Shown: piece after piece, positions 15,720 through 23,787 of the stretch | Layout: the number at the start of each line of letters is the position of its first letter | Position numbering within the stretch: position 1 is the first letter of the stretch | From: a virus | Length of the DNA: 34,671 bases | IMG/VR virus record: IMGVR_UViG_3300049847_000060 | Span: 1 to 34,671 of that record | Direction: 5' to 3' (one strand) | Notes under the pieces: generated by a model | The model's input: only the letters and a program-made list of their open reading frames with translations | The model's database searches: none | Told to the model about the DNA's origin: nothing | Translations under genes and position numbers: made by a program

Positions 15720-18149
15720 ATGTCTGAAATCCCGCCAATTGCAATTAGTGTCTATCTTCAGACCGCCGAACTTACTGCTGGAGTAACCGAGGCAAAAGCT
15801 CAACTTGAATCGCTAGGTGGCACTGCTAAAGCCACCGAAGGCGAAATGAAGGGCATGGGCGAAGGCATCAAGGGATTGGGTGAGGCTTTCAAGGCTTTCC
15901 TAGCTCTTGAGGCTGTCAGGTTTTTGATGGAGACAGGCAAGGCTGCTATTGAGAACCAGCGGTCTATGGCTGAAATGGCTCGAACCATGCACGCCGCTAC
16001 TGGTGCAAACAAAGAGCAAGTCGAAGCTGCAGAAAAGGGAATCGCTGCTCTTGGTGAGATGTCGGCGACAATGGATGACAAACTTCGCCCAGCGTTCGGA
16101 GTTCTCTACCGCTCAACCCATGACACGACAAAAGCGTTGCAGTTGCAAAAGGTTGCTCTGGATGTTGCTGCTGGAACTGGTCGAGATGTTGAATCGGTCA
16201 CAAAGGCGATGGCTCGTGCTTATGAAGGAAACACGGGGGCACTAAGCAAACTTGTGCCGTCGGTCAAGAATGCCAAAGACCCACTGCTTGCCTTGAGCCA
16301 GCAATTTGCTGGTGCTGCTAAATCTGCTGCTGACCAAGACCCATACAAGCGAATGCAGTTTACTTTTGACAAACTAAAGGAATCCATCGGCGGTGCATTG
16401 ATGCCGTTGTTTCAAGCTCTTTCAAAAGCATTCGCTTCAATGCGACCATTCATTGAAAAGACAGCTCAGGTGCTTGGCAAGGTGCTAGATGCGGTTATGC
16501 CTTTGGTGAATGCAATTTTGGATTCATTGATGCCAGCATTCAACGCAATTATGGATGTCGTGCTTATTTTGGTGAATGCAGTAATGCCACCGCTAATGGG
16601 AGTATTCAAAGCTATTACTCCAATTTTTACTTTCATCGGCGATCTAGTGAAGAACATCTTTGTTCCCTACTGGTCAAAACTTGCCGAGGTTCTTGGCGTT
16701 ATTTTGACACCTGTAATCAAGGGTGTGCAGGGAATGTTTGATGCTCTTATGAAGACCCTTAGCCCGCTTTGGAACAACATTCTAAAGCCAATGATTCAGG
16801 GCATTATGGGCTTCCTTGGCCTAAAGATGCCATCGGGAGGCGGTGGCGTAGGAGATAAAGCTACCGAGCTTGCTTTGGCTCAAGCTAGCAACATCGGCTC
16901 TTATTCAGGCGGAGACAGCGTTGTCGCCCCTAAAACTGGAACTTCTGCATCGGCAACTGCTGCCAAGAAACTTGCATCGCAGTTGGCTCAGGCTAAAAAA
17001 GACCTAAAGGATGCCAAGGCAAATGTCCGTGAGGCTCAACAGCAGTATGCCGAGCAGGTGGATTCAGCCTTCGCTGATTACCACAGTGCAGTCTCAAAAA
17101 TCACCAAAGAGCGAGATGATGCTCTGGCTAAGGCTGAGGCTGACCACAACACTAAGTTGTTGGCTATTCAAAAGGATTATGCAAACAAACTGCAGTCAAT
17201 CGTGCAGGAATCAATGGACGGATTGCGTAATGCTTTCAAGTCTGCAGCGACGATCGACGTCGGCTCTATCTTTGCCGCAAGTATTAGCTCAGGCACTCTA
17301 GCCTCGACAGTGACTTCGCAGATGAAAGACGGCATTCAGACCGCAGTTTCATTCTGGGGCTCACCATCGGCCACTGGTGGCGTCTCAGGGCTATTGAAGT
17401 CAATGACCGACAAGCTAAATGCTTCGAAGGCACTGACCGACAACGCTGCCAAGTTATCTGGTGCTGGATTCTCGCAAACCTTTATTGAGCAGATTGTTTC
17501 GCAGGGTGGCGAAGTTGGCAACAAGATGGCTCAGGAAATCCTAGCCTCAACTCCAGAAACTCAGAAAGCTCTGCAAGAAGTATTTACCGAAAGCCAAAAT
17601 GTTGCTAATCACGGCATGGACACTTTGGCTAAGGCGATCTACGACAAATCAGGTCTAGCAACCGAAGGGCTAAAAGACCTATATGCAAATACTCAGGCTG
17701 AGCTAGTCACAGCTATGGCTGATGAAACCGCTGCTTATGCTCAACAGCAGGCTGACATAAAGGCCACCTTTGACCAAGGCATGATTGACCTAAATAACAG
17801 CCTCAAAACTGCACTAAATGATGCTGCTTTGGCGTTGAACCAGTCGCTAGATGACATTGAAGCTACCCTAAACGAAAAGCTTGCGGCTATGAAGGGCAAG
17901 CTATCTAGTCTGTCGAGTTCTATTGGTGCTACCCGCAATCTAATCGCTGGCTCGTATGCAGTGGCTACCCCACAAACTCAAATGAGTTTCGAGGATGCCA
18001 AACTTGCAGCTAGGTATATCACCAATAACTACAACCTAAGCACAACCGTCAATACCAGCGACAGCCCAAGTCAATACACCGATGCCGTTATGTCGGCAAT
18101 CAAGTATGGAATTCCAGCTACCGCTCTAGCTTCTGGTTATGGTGCATAA
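15720..18149 (+). CDS. Tape measure protein
   Basis: 809 residues, the longest gene. Helical throughout, with an N-terminal coiled coil (LTAGVTEAKAQLESLGG), a hydrophobic central segment at about 235-370 with many LVNAIL/VLILVNAV stretches, a Gly-rich break (SGGGGVGD), and a second long coiled coil (residues 410-510 and 645-740). Tape measures set tail length, so a tail around 120 nm is expected from the common 0.15 nm per residue rule. It directly follows the chaperone genes and precedes Dit. No lytic transglycosylase or peptidase motif is seen. Confidence 0.93.
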   Translation: MSEIPPIAISVYLQTAELTAGVTEAKAQLESLGGTAKATEGEMKGMGEGIKGLGEAFKAFLALEAVRFLMETGKAAIENQRSMAEMARTMHAATGANKEQVEAAEKGIAALGEMSATMDDKLRPAFGVLYRSTHDTTKALQLQKVALDVAAGTGRDVESVTKAMARAYEGNTGALSKLVPSVKNAKDPLLALSQQFAGAAKSAADQDPYKRMQFTFDKLKESIGGALMPLFQALSKAFASMRPFIEKTAQVLGKVLDAVMPLVNAILDSLMPAFNAIMDVVLILVNAVMPPLMGVFKAITPIFTFIGDLVKNIFVPYWSKLAEVLGVILTPVIKGVQGMFDALMKTLSPLWNNILKPMIQGIMGFLGLKMPSGGGGVGDKATELALAQASNIGSYSGGDSVVAPKTGTSASATAAKKLASQLAQAKKDLKDAKANVREAQQQYAEQVDSAFADYHSAVSKITKERDDALAKAEADHNTKLLAIQKDYANKLQSIVQESMDGLRNAFKSAATIDVGSIFAASISSGTLASTVTSQMKDGIQTAVSFWGSPSATGGVSGLLKSMTDKLNASKALTDNAAKLSGAGFSQTFIEQIVSQGGEVGNKMAQEILASTPETQKALQEVFTESQNVANHGMDTLAKAIYDKSGLATEGLKDLYANTQAELVTAMADETAAYAQQQADIKATFDQGMIDLNNSLKTALNDAALALNQSLDDIEATLNEKLAAMKGKLSSLSSSIGATRNLIAGSYAVATPQTQMSFEDAKLAARYITNNYNLSTTVNTSDSPSQYTDAVMSAIKYGIPATALASGYGA

Positions 18150-18151
18150 AG

Positions 18152-19006
18152 ATGCCACTAAATAACTATCAATTCCAGTTCGGCTCTTTCGTATTCGGTG
18201 GGGCTGGTTCGCCATACCAGATTCTGGCTGTTGACGGATTAGAGGGCTTACCTGAGCTTCGAGTGCAGGACGACAACCGAGGCTATAACGATGGAATGTT
18301 CTCAGGTCGAGACTTTCTAGCTGGTCGAACAATCATTTTTACAATCAACACTTTTGCAGGTAATGGGCTATCAGCTCAGCAGAACTATCAGCTATTGCAA
18401 GCTGCTCTAGTTCCACAGCAAACAGGCACAACCGTGATGCAGTTTTTGCTATCGGTCTATGACCAGACAGTGCAAATCAGTGGTCGAGTTCGTGCTAACA
18501 AAACGACCGTTGACCCTGAATATACATACGGGTTTATTCGCTCACAAATTAGCATTTTCTGTCCAGACCCTCGCTACTACTCCGCAACTGCGACCGTAGC
18601 CTCGATGACCCCTGCTCCTGCATTGGGTCGTCTCTATAACCGCACATACAACCTGACTTATGGCGGTGGTTCGTCATCGACTACAACCGCTATTGTGAAT
18701 AGTGGCAATACGACCACTTACCCCGTCATAACGATCACGGGCCCAGTGACCAGCCCGACAATCTCTAATAACAACACAGGGCAGTTCATTACGGTGAACT
18801 ATGCTCTTACCAATACCGACACCTTGGTCATTGACCTAGACCAAAAGCTAGTCACCCTCAACGGCGTTTCAGCTCGAAACCTGTTGGCGGGCAACAGTCA
18901 ATGGTTCGGCTGTGGAGTTGGAACTACAAACCTAAGTTTCGTTGGCAGTTTGTATGTGGTCGGAACAACTACGGCAACCGCTACTTATCGCAGTGCTTAC
19001 ATCTAA
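18152..19006 (+). CDS. Distal tail protein (Dit-like minor tail protein)
   Basis: 284 residues. The N-terminal 140 residues carry the Dit pattern: FQFGSFVFGG, GLEGLPELRVQD, GRDFLAGRTIIF, and later YGFIRSQISIFCPDPRYYS, a strand common before the Dit C-terminal galectin-like domain. The C-terminal half (VNSGNTTTYPVITITGP, LVIDLDQKLVTLNG) matches the second beta domain. It connects the tail tube to the tip or baseplate. It starts 2 nt after the tape measure gene with a weak SD. Confidence 0.8.
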   Translation: MPLNNYQFQFGSFVFGGAGSPYQILAVDGLEGLPELRVQDDNRGYNDGMFSGRDFLAGRTIIFTINTFAGNGLSAQQNYQLLQAALVPQQTGTTVMQFLLSVYDQTVQISGRVRANKTTVDPEYTYGFIRSQISIFCPDPRYYSATATVASMTPAPALGRLYNRTYNLTYGGGSSSTTTAIVNSGNTTTYPVITITGPVTSPTISNNNTGQFITVNYALTNTDTLVIDLDQKLVTLNGVSARNLLAGNSQWFGCGVGTTNLSFVGSLYVVGTTTATATYRSAYI

Positions 19007-19030
19007 ACTAGAACTAAGAAAGGCTTCCTA

Positions 19031-20020
19031 ATGGCATTACGCACACCACCAAGCTGGCTGCAGCAAGGCTCGCACCCTGCGGAAAATGACCGCTTGTCTA
19101 TGCAGGCAATCTTTGCCACAACTGGAATTGTCGGTGCATCTTCACTAGCTGTCACTGCAAATGGAACGCCGAACATGAGCGTGAATGTGGCTGCTGGTTA
19201 TGCAGCTATCGTCGGCACTACGCAAAGCAACATGGGTGTTTACCTTGCTTACAACGATGCAGTAACTAACCTGACCGTCACCGCTTCAAACCCAAGCTTG
19301 CCTCGAATTGACCGAGTGGTGGTCACAGTTAACGACGCCTACTACACGGGTTTGCTAAACAATGTGACCTTTACCGTTGTAGCTGGAACGCCTGCTGCTT
19401 CACCAACCGCTCCTGCTACCCCAGCTAACTCAATCTCATTGGCGACCATCGCAGTTGCTGCAGGTGCTACCACCATTGTGTCGGGAAACATTACTGATAC
19501 TCGTGTTGCTACAACTACCTCGCTAGTTGATACCAGCTCGTTAGTTTCATTGACCGGAACACAGACCCTTACCAACAAGACCTTGACTAGCCCAATCGTC
19601 AATACCCCGACGATCTCTAGTGCAATCTTGAATGGTGCTACCCTCGAAGCTGCTTATACAACTGGAACTGGTTTCGCTGGCTACACCTTCGATGTCACCA
19701 CAAACGGCTCGGTTCAATACATCACGGCTTCAGCAACAGCATCGGGAACTGTAAACATCCGCTCGACTTCTGGTCAGGCTCTAAATGCTCTAATGGCTAA
19801 TAACCAAGCAATCACAATCGTGCTTGCAATCACCAATGGTGCTACCGCCTACTATCCAAACGCATGGCAGATTGACGGAACTGGTGTAACTCCAAAGTGG
19901 TCAGGTGGAACTGCACCGACTGCAGGAAATGCGAATGCGATCGACATTTACACATTGACCATCGTCAAGACGGCTTCTGCTACTTATACAGTTTTGGCTA
20001 ACCAGACAAAGTTTGCATAA
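19031..20020 (+). CDS. Minor tail/fibre protein with baseplate-type N-terminus
   Basis: 329 residues, Thr/Ala/Ser-rich beta protein. Residues 1-150 (SWLQQGSHPAENDRLSMQA, RIDRVVVTVND) resemble the tail-attachment part of phage fibre and BppU-like proteins. LTGTQTLTNKTLTSPIVNTP (about 180-199) is a motif typical of trimeric tail-fibre shafts. The C-terminal 100 residues form a small beta domain that may be the tip. A role in receptor binding is inferred. The weak SD GAAAGG lies upstream. Confidence 0.75.
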   Translation: MALRTPPSWLQQGSHPAENDRLSMQAIFATTGIVGASSLAVTANGTPNMSVNVAAGYAAIVGTTQSNMGVYLAYNDAVTNLTVTASNPSLPRIDRVVVTVNDAYYTGLLNNVTFTVVAGTPAASPTAPATPANSISLATIAVAAGATTIVSGNITDTRVATTTSLVDTSSLVSLTGTQTLTNKTLTSPIVNTPTISSAILNGATLEAAYTTGTGFAGYTFDVTTNGSVQYITASATASGTVNIRSTSGQALNALMANNQAITIVLAITNGATAYYPNAWQIDGTGVTPKWSGGTAPTAGNANAIDIYTLTIVKTASATYTVLANQTKFA

Positions 20021-20022
20021 CC

Positions 20023-20910
20023 ATGCCTATTTGGGAAACATTTGCAAATGCGTCTAAGCGTGGCTATGCATCTGGTGTAGCTTTGCCAGTAGTGACTGGC
20101 GGAACGCTTGCTTCTGACGCAACCTATTACTACCGCACTTTTACTAGTAATGGAACATTAACTATTACTGGCGGCAATGTCACTATAGACGTGCTTATGG
20201 TTGCTGGCGGTGGTGGTGCTGGTGGTAATGGTGCTACTGCATCAGGTGGCCCTGGTGGTGCTGGCGGTCTGCTTTACTCAGCTTCACAATCATTGACGGG
20301 TTCAAAAACTATCGTCATCGGCGGTGGTGGCGGTGCACAAGGGCAAGGAAACGCAACTACATTTACTGGCATTTCCAATGCTATTGGTGGTGGTCGTGGT
20401 GGTGATAATACAGCTAGAACTGGTGGAACAGGTGGTTCTGGTGGTGGAACTTGGGTAAACACCTCACCTGCTGGACAAGGAACTGCTGGTCAAGGCAATA
20501 ACGGTGGTGTTGGCTCAAACATAAATGGTGGTGAATCTGGCGGTGGTGGTGGTGCTGGCGGTATTGGTGGTAATCCAACCAATGGAAGCACTGTTGGTGG
20601 TGTAGGTGGTGTAGGTTCTAGTGCTTACTCGACTTGGGGTTCTGTGACAGGTTCTGGTCAGAACGTTTCAGGCACTTATTACTTTGCTGGCGGTGGTGGT
20701 GGTGCTGCCTTCAATGGTTCAGGTGGAGCTGGTGGATATGGCGGTGGTGCTAGTGGTGTAGGCAACGTAAGTGGCCAAGCAACAAATAATGGAACAGCTA
20801 ATACAGGTGGTGGTGCTGGTGGACACTACAGCGGTTTAAACAACGCCATTGGTGCATCTGGTGGTTCTGGCATTGTAATTGTTCGTTATCTAAAGACGGC
20901 GGCGGCATAA
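20023..20910 (+). CDS. Glycine-rich tail adhesin-like protein
   Basis: 295 residues, about half of residues 60-285 being Gly, in runs such as VAGGGGAGGNG, GGPGGAGGLLYS, GGGGGAQGQGN and YFAGGGGGAAFNGSGG. The end SGGSGIVIVRY closes the domain. Phage glycine-rich domains of this type build polyglycine-II sandwiches, as in the S16 gp38 receptor-binding tip, so host-receptor binding is plausible. GGT codons dominate the repeats. The N-terminal 55 residues attach it to the tail. It is probably the variable adhesin of the tail. Confidence 0.72.
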   Translation: MPIWETFANASKRGYASGVALPVVTGGTLASDATYYYRTFTSNGTLTITGGNVTIDVLMVAGGGGAGGNGATASGGPGGAGGLLYSASQSLTGSKTIVIGGGGGAQGQGNATTFTGISNAIGGGRGGDNTARTGGTGGSGGGTWVNTSPAGQGTAGQGNNGGVGSNINGGESGGGGGAGGIGGNPTNGSTVGGVGGVGSSAYSTWGSVTGSGQNVSGTYYFAGGGGGAAFNGSGGAGGYGGGASGVGNVSGQATNNGTANTGGGAGGHYSGLNNAIGASGGSGIVIVRYLKTAAA

Positions 20911-21254
20911 TGGCTCATTGGGCAGAATTAGACGAGAATAACATTGTTCTTCGTGTGACCGTAGGCGACAATAATGACCCTAATGGTGATGAAGGCTATC
21001 AATGGCTAATAGACAACCTTGGTGGAACTTGGGTCAAGACTTCATACAACGGGAACATTCGTAAAAACTTTGCTGGTATTGGCTACACCTTTGACGAACA
21101 GCGTGATGCTTTTATTCCACCACAGCCTTTTGCTTCGTGGACACTTAACGAGGAAACTTGCCAATGGCAAGCACCTGTGCCTTATCCGACTGACGGTGAG
21201 TTCTATCTTTGGAATGAAGATGAGCTTATTTGGAAGCGGCCAGCAGCTCTTTAG
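20910..21254 (+). CDS. Small tail-fibre-associated protein of the cyanophage/actinophage type
   Basis: 114 residues, aromatic and acidic, with NLGGTWVKTSYNGNIRKNFA (37-56), IGYTFDEQRDAFIPPQPF, and a Trp-rich end. Proteins of this pattern are common next to tail-fibre genes in aquatic phages; I know of no proven function. The start shares one base with the glycine-rich gene stop (TAATG). Roles in fibre tipping or assembly are guesses. Confidence 0.68.
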   Translation: MAHWAELDENNIVLRVTVGDNNDPNGDEGYQWLIDNLGGTWVKTSYNGNIRKNFAGIGYTFDEQRDAFIPPQPFASWTLNEETCQWQAPVPYPTDGEFYLWNEDELIWKRPAAL

Positions 21255-21267
21255 GGGAACGCTCGTT

Positions 21268-21279
21268 TAGACTATCTGT
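21268..21279 (+). promoter_or_regulatory. Putative leaderless promoter -10 (TAGACT) for the lysis cassette
   Basis: TAGACT at 21268-21273 is followed by exactly six bases and then ATG 21280, so the last T is at -7 if the A of ATG is +1. Actinobacterial leaderless genes commonly have TANNNT in this place. The gene has no usable SD. The same motif and spacing recur at 22919. Confidence 0.55.
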
Positions 21280-21528
21280 ATGAGCGACCAGCATGACCTA
21301 ACTCCACAATGGGGTGTGAACATTCTTATTGCAATCGAACGCCTTGACGCAAAGATTAGCAGTAACGATGAACGCCACACAGCAGCAGCCGTCTGGTCAG
21401 AGCGAAACATCAAAGACCACGAAACACGCCTACGAACCCTTGAGCAGTTTCGCTGGATTTTGCTCGGTGCAGCCTTAGCTGGTGGCGGTGTCGGCTCAAT
21501 CATTACAAGAGCAATTATCGGCGGGTAA
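21280..21528 (+). CDS. Small membrane protein, holin/XhlA-like
   Basis: 82 residues: an amphipathic N-terminal coiled coil (IAIERLDAKISSNDERH, IKDHETRLRTLEQFR) and one C-terminal membrane helix at about 58-78 (WILLGAALAGGGVGSIITRA). This is the layout of XhlA-type holin accessory proteins. It opens the lysis-like region and may start as a leaderless mRNA. The next gene begins 2 nt after its stop. Confidence 0.62.
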   Translation: MSDQHDLTPQWGVNILIAIERLDAKISSNDERHTAAAVWSERNIKDHETRLRTLEQFRWILLGAALAGGGVGSIITRAIIGG

Positions 21529-21530
21529 AA

Positions 21531-22751
21531 GTGAACCGCTATGCCGTAATCAGTGGGATAGCACTAGGGGTTTTTAGCCCGCTATTTTTTGCAATACCGT
21601 CGCAAGCCGATTGGACTGGCACAAATGCTAAGGTCGCAGATGGAACGGTGCAGTTCGATTTTCGGGGTGGGTCAGCTAGTCAGACCATAACTGCAACATC
21701 CGATGGGATTTTGACCCTCACGATCAATAACACAATTGCAAACAAAATTGGTTGGAATGGTCAGGTTGCTGATTCATGGTCGGTCAGCATCAATGGTCAA
21801 GTGTTCACAGGCAGTGAGATTGAGACAAAAACAATCACCGTTCCAATCGCTGCAGGCTCAACTACCCTTACCGTCTCAGGCATTGACAATGGTTTTTGGG
21901 CTGGATGGTATGGCCCGATTTTTTCTGCCCCTGTAATCAGCTACCCGATTGTGATTGCTCCAGAGCCAACACCAGCTCCCGCTACCGAAAGCGTTAGGCA
22001 AGTCGAAGTAGCACCAATTACCGATACCGTTAGACCTGTCGTGCCACCTGTCGAGACAAGTCCAAGCCCTGCACCAAGTCCAAGCCCTGCACCAAGCCCA
22101 GAGCCAAGTCAATCTTCCCCAGAGCCGGCTCCAGTTCCAGAACCTGCCCCAGCTCCAGAACCTGCCCCTGAGCCAGTTCCTATGCCTGTGCTAGAAGAAA
22201 CACCAGCACCGACAGAGGTGGCATTACCGTCAGAGCCAGCAAGCCCTTCGCCTGCAGTAGAACCTGCCCCGTTGCCAGAAAAGCTGCCTGTGCCCGAACC
22301 AGAGCCGTCGTTGCCAGCAAATGTAGAACCCCCGAAGCAAGCAGAAGTTCCGCCAAAGCTGATGGACGAAATTGCTCAGATTGACCCAAGCAAAATTGAC
22401 CCACAAACCCTAACCGCTTCCGAGGTTGTCGCACTTACTCAGGCAGCCATCGAGACCCTAGCCGTCGCTGAGCCGAGTTCGCCAGAATACCAAATGGCAT
22501 TAGACCAGTTGATGATTGTTGCAGAATCAGATGACCCAGAACTACCTAGCGAGCTTGCAAACATTCCACTGGTTGGCAGTGTTGCATCGGCAGTGTTGGA
22601 TGCGTTCAATAACATCGGAAACATCGGTGCTGACATGAGCCCTAAGCAAAGAAAACAAGCTAAAAAGCAAGTCTTAGTTTCTATCGCAGTGGGGCAGGCT
22701 GTTATGTCAGCAGGTCTAGTTAGTGCAGTCGGTTATAGGAAAGAGGTGTAA
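21531..22751 (+). CDS. Secreted proline-rich type I membrane protein, function unknown
   Basis: 406 residues from GTG. A signal peptide (1-26, cleavage after SQA) leads to a beta domain (27-140) with SWSVSINGQVFTG, IETKTITVPI and GFWAGWYGP. Residues about 144-280 are a Pro/Glu/Ala/Ser stalk with 18-base tandem repeats in the DNA. A helical region follows, and a final hydrophobic helix (about 375-400, SIAVGQAVMSAGLVSAVG) ends in YRKEV, a basic stop-transfer. The product should be anchored in the host membrane with its domain outside. In a lysis cassette it could breach the envelope, block superinfection, or hold lysin at the wall. No family recognised. Confidence 0.72.
   Translation: MNRYAVISGIALGVFSPLFFAIPSQADWTGTNAKVADGTVQFDFRGGSASQTITATSDGILTLTINNTIANKIGWNGQVADSWSVSINGQVFTGSEIETKTITVPIAAGSTTLTVSGIDNGFWAGWYGPIFSAPVISYPIVIAPEPTPAPATESVRQVEVAPITDTVRPVVPPVETSPSPAPSPSPAPSPEPSQSSPEPAPVPEPAPAPEPAPEPVPMPVLEETPAPTEVALPSEPASPSPAVEPAPLPEKLPVPEPEPSLPANVEPPKQAEVPPKLMDEIAQIDPSKIDPQTLTASEVVALTQAAIETLAVAEPSSPEYQMALDQLMIVAESDDPELPSELANIPLVGSVASAVLDAFNNIGNIGADMSPKQRKQAKKQVLVSIAVGQAVMSAGLVSAVGYRKEV
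22058..22093. repeat. Tandem 18-bp repeat in proline-rich stalk
   Basis: Two exact copies of an 18-base unit (AAGTCCAAGCCCTGCACC), followed by a decayed third. It encodes the Ser-Pro-Ala-Pro stalk of the secreted protein. Such repeats change length by slippage, so stalk length may vary between relatives. Confidence 0.8.
22137..22172. repeat. Second tandem 18-bp repeat in proline-rich stalk
   Basis: CCAGAACCTGCCCCAGCT at 22137-22154 is followed by a copy sharing the first 14 bases. It encodes Pro-Glu-Pro-Ala-Pro units. Together with the repeat 44 nt upstream it shows that the stalk grew by local duplication. Confidence 0.75.
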
Positions 22752-22753
22752 AA

Positions 22754-22921
22754 ATGAAGGGATTTCTAAAGGATGTGCTTGGTCAGCTATTTACTTTGCT
22801 GGGCATGGGCGTTGCGTGGATTGTTCTCGAAGGCAGTGCGAGAACGATCGTCGGCTGGGCAATTCTAGGTGCGACCTTGCTATGGTTTGTAAGTTACAAC
22901 ATTCGCAAAGACGGAGATTAG
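22754..22921 (+). CDS. Small holin-like protein with two membrane helices (55 aa)
   Basis: 55 residues starting MKGFLKDVLG. Two hydrophobic segments, about 12-26 (LFTLLGMGVAWIVLE) and 33-48 (VGWAILGATLLWFVSY), flank a short charged turn (GSARTI), and the end is basic (NIRKDGD). This is class II holin architecture. It lies directly upstream of the M23 lysin gene, the expected place for a holin. The ATG is 2 nt after the secreted-protein stop, with weak SD. Its stop overlaps the TAGACT motif of the next gene. Confidence 0.68.
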   Translation: MKGFLKDVLGQLFTLLGMGVAWIVLEGSARTIVGWAILGATLLWFVSYNIRKDGD

Positions 22922-22930
22922 ACTAATAGC
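22919..22930 (+). promoter_or_regulatory. Putative leaderless promoter -10 (TAGACT) for the M23 lysin
   Basis: TAGACT at 22919-22924, six bases, then ATG 22931: the same motif and exact spacing as at 21268. No SD lies at a usable distance (GGAG is 14 bases away). No clear -35 is seen, which is common for extended or activated actinobacterial promoters. Confidence 0.52.
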
Positions 22931-23464
22931 ATGACTTGTTTTTTCGAACCAATAAAAGGCACAGGCGCAGAACGCCGTGATGAGCTAGGCAACACCGCTC
23001 CATACCGCAAGCACCCTCACTTGGGCGAGGACTGGGGCTTCACAAATGGCTCAGAAGGCAAAGAAATCTGGTCAATGCACACAGGCAAAGTAACCAAGGT
23101 CGAAAATAACGAAGCTCTTGGCTGGACTGCTTACATTGAGATTCTTTGCGACAAGTGCCGATTCAATGGCTACACGATTGAATACAACCACATGATTGCT
23201 AAGCCAGACCTAAAGGTTGGACAGGTGCTTCAGGCTAACAAAGACCTAGTTGGCAAAATTGGTGCGACTGGCAGTGCCCTTTCGGCATCTGGTGCTTTTC
23301 ATCTTCACGCTTCGATGGCTAAAATTGCTACCCCTCATGCTGCCCCGCTAGAGCACAAGATTTCGCTGTTCAATGAGATTGACAAATCTACTGCCGAGCG
23401 AGCAGCAATCCGAAAGGCTATCAAGGCTAAGCAGGGTGCAAACCCAGAGGGAACTTCGGCATGA
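22931..23464 (+). CDS. M23 (LytM/lysostaphin-like) peptidoglycan endopeptidase, endolysin
   Basis: 177 residues with no signal peptide. Zinc ligands and catalytic residues of M23 are present: HLGED (30-34, His30 and Asp34), YNHM (85-88, His87) and FHLHAS (123-128, His124-x-His126). These cut peptide cross-links in the cell wall. The C-terminal 30 residues are Lys/Ala-rich. The neighbouring holin-like genes argue for an endolysin released by a holin; its nearness to tail genes leaves a virion-associated lysin possible. The last bases overlap the next gene by 4 nt (ATGA). Confidence 0.85.
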   Translation: MTCFFEPIKGTGAERRDELGNTAPYRKHPHLGEDWGFTNGSEGKEIWSMHTGKVTKVENNEALGWTAYIEILCDKCRFNGYTIEYNHMIAKPDLKVGQVLQANKDLVGKIGATGSALSASGAFHLHASMAKIATPHAAPLEHKISLFNEIDKSTAERAAIRKAIKAKQGANPEGTSA

Positions 23465-23778
23465 GTAAGTCAAGAGCAACTGCAATCGTTTTGGTAATTG
23501 CCGAGATTCTTTGGCGTTCTTTTGGCTTGTTTATGAAATACCTGCCGACAGGTCTAATTATTGGCTTGGTCGCTACTACCGCTACCCAGAACTATTGGCT
23601 TTTGTTTATTAGCATCCTTGGCTCTTTCATCCCTGCATTGCTCGAAGCTTATTCTGAAATCGGCGAGGAAATCGCTCGCACCGCAAAGGTGACTGATTTC
23701 GGTATAAACCGAGGATTCAACAAAGCTATTCGCTTGATTGAAGACAAGGAAAAAGAAGTCAAGGACAAAAACAAGTAG
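23461..23778 (+). CDS. Holin-like protein with two membrane helices
   Basis: 105 residues. Hydrophobic segments at about 27-42 (YLPTGLIIGLVATTA) and 45-61 (YWLLFISILGSFIPALL), with an earlier semi-hydrophobic helix at 5-25 (RATAIVLVIAEILWRSFG), and a charged C-terminal tail rich in Lys/Glu. This fits a class I or II phage holin. It is translationally coupled to the lysin by ATGA. With the 55-residue protein it may form a holin/antiholin pair. Confidence 0.72.
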   Translation: MSKSRATAIVLVIAEILWRSFGLFMKYLPTGLIIGLVATTATQNYWLLFISILGSFIPALLEAYSEIGEEIARTAKVTDFGINRGFNKAIRLIEDKEKEVKDKNK

Positions 23779-23787
23779 GCTGGCTTC

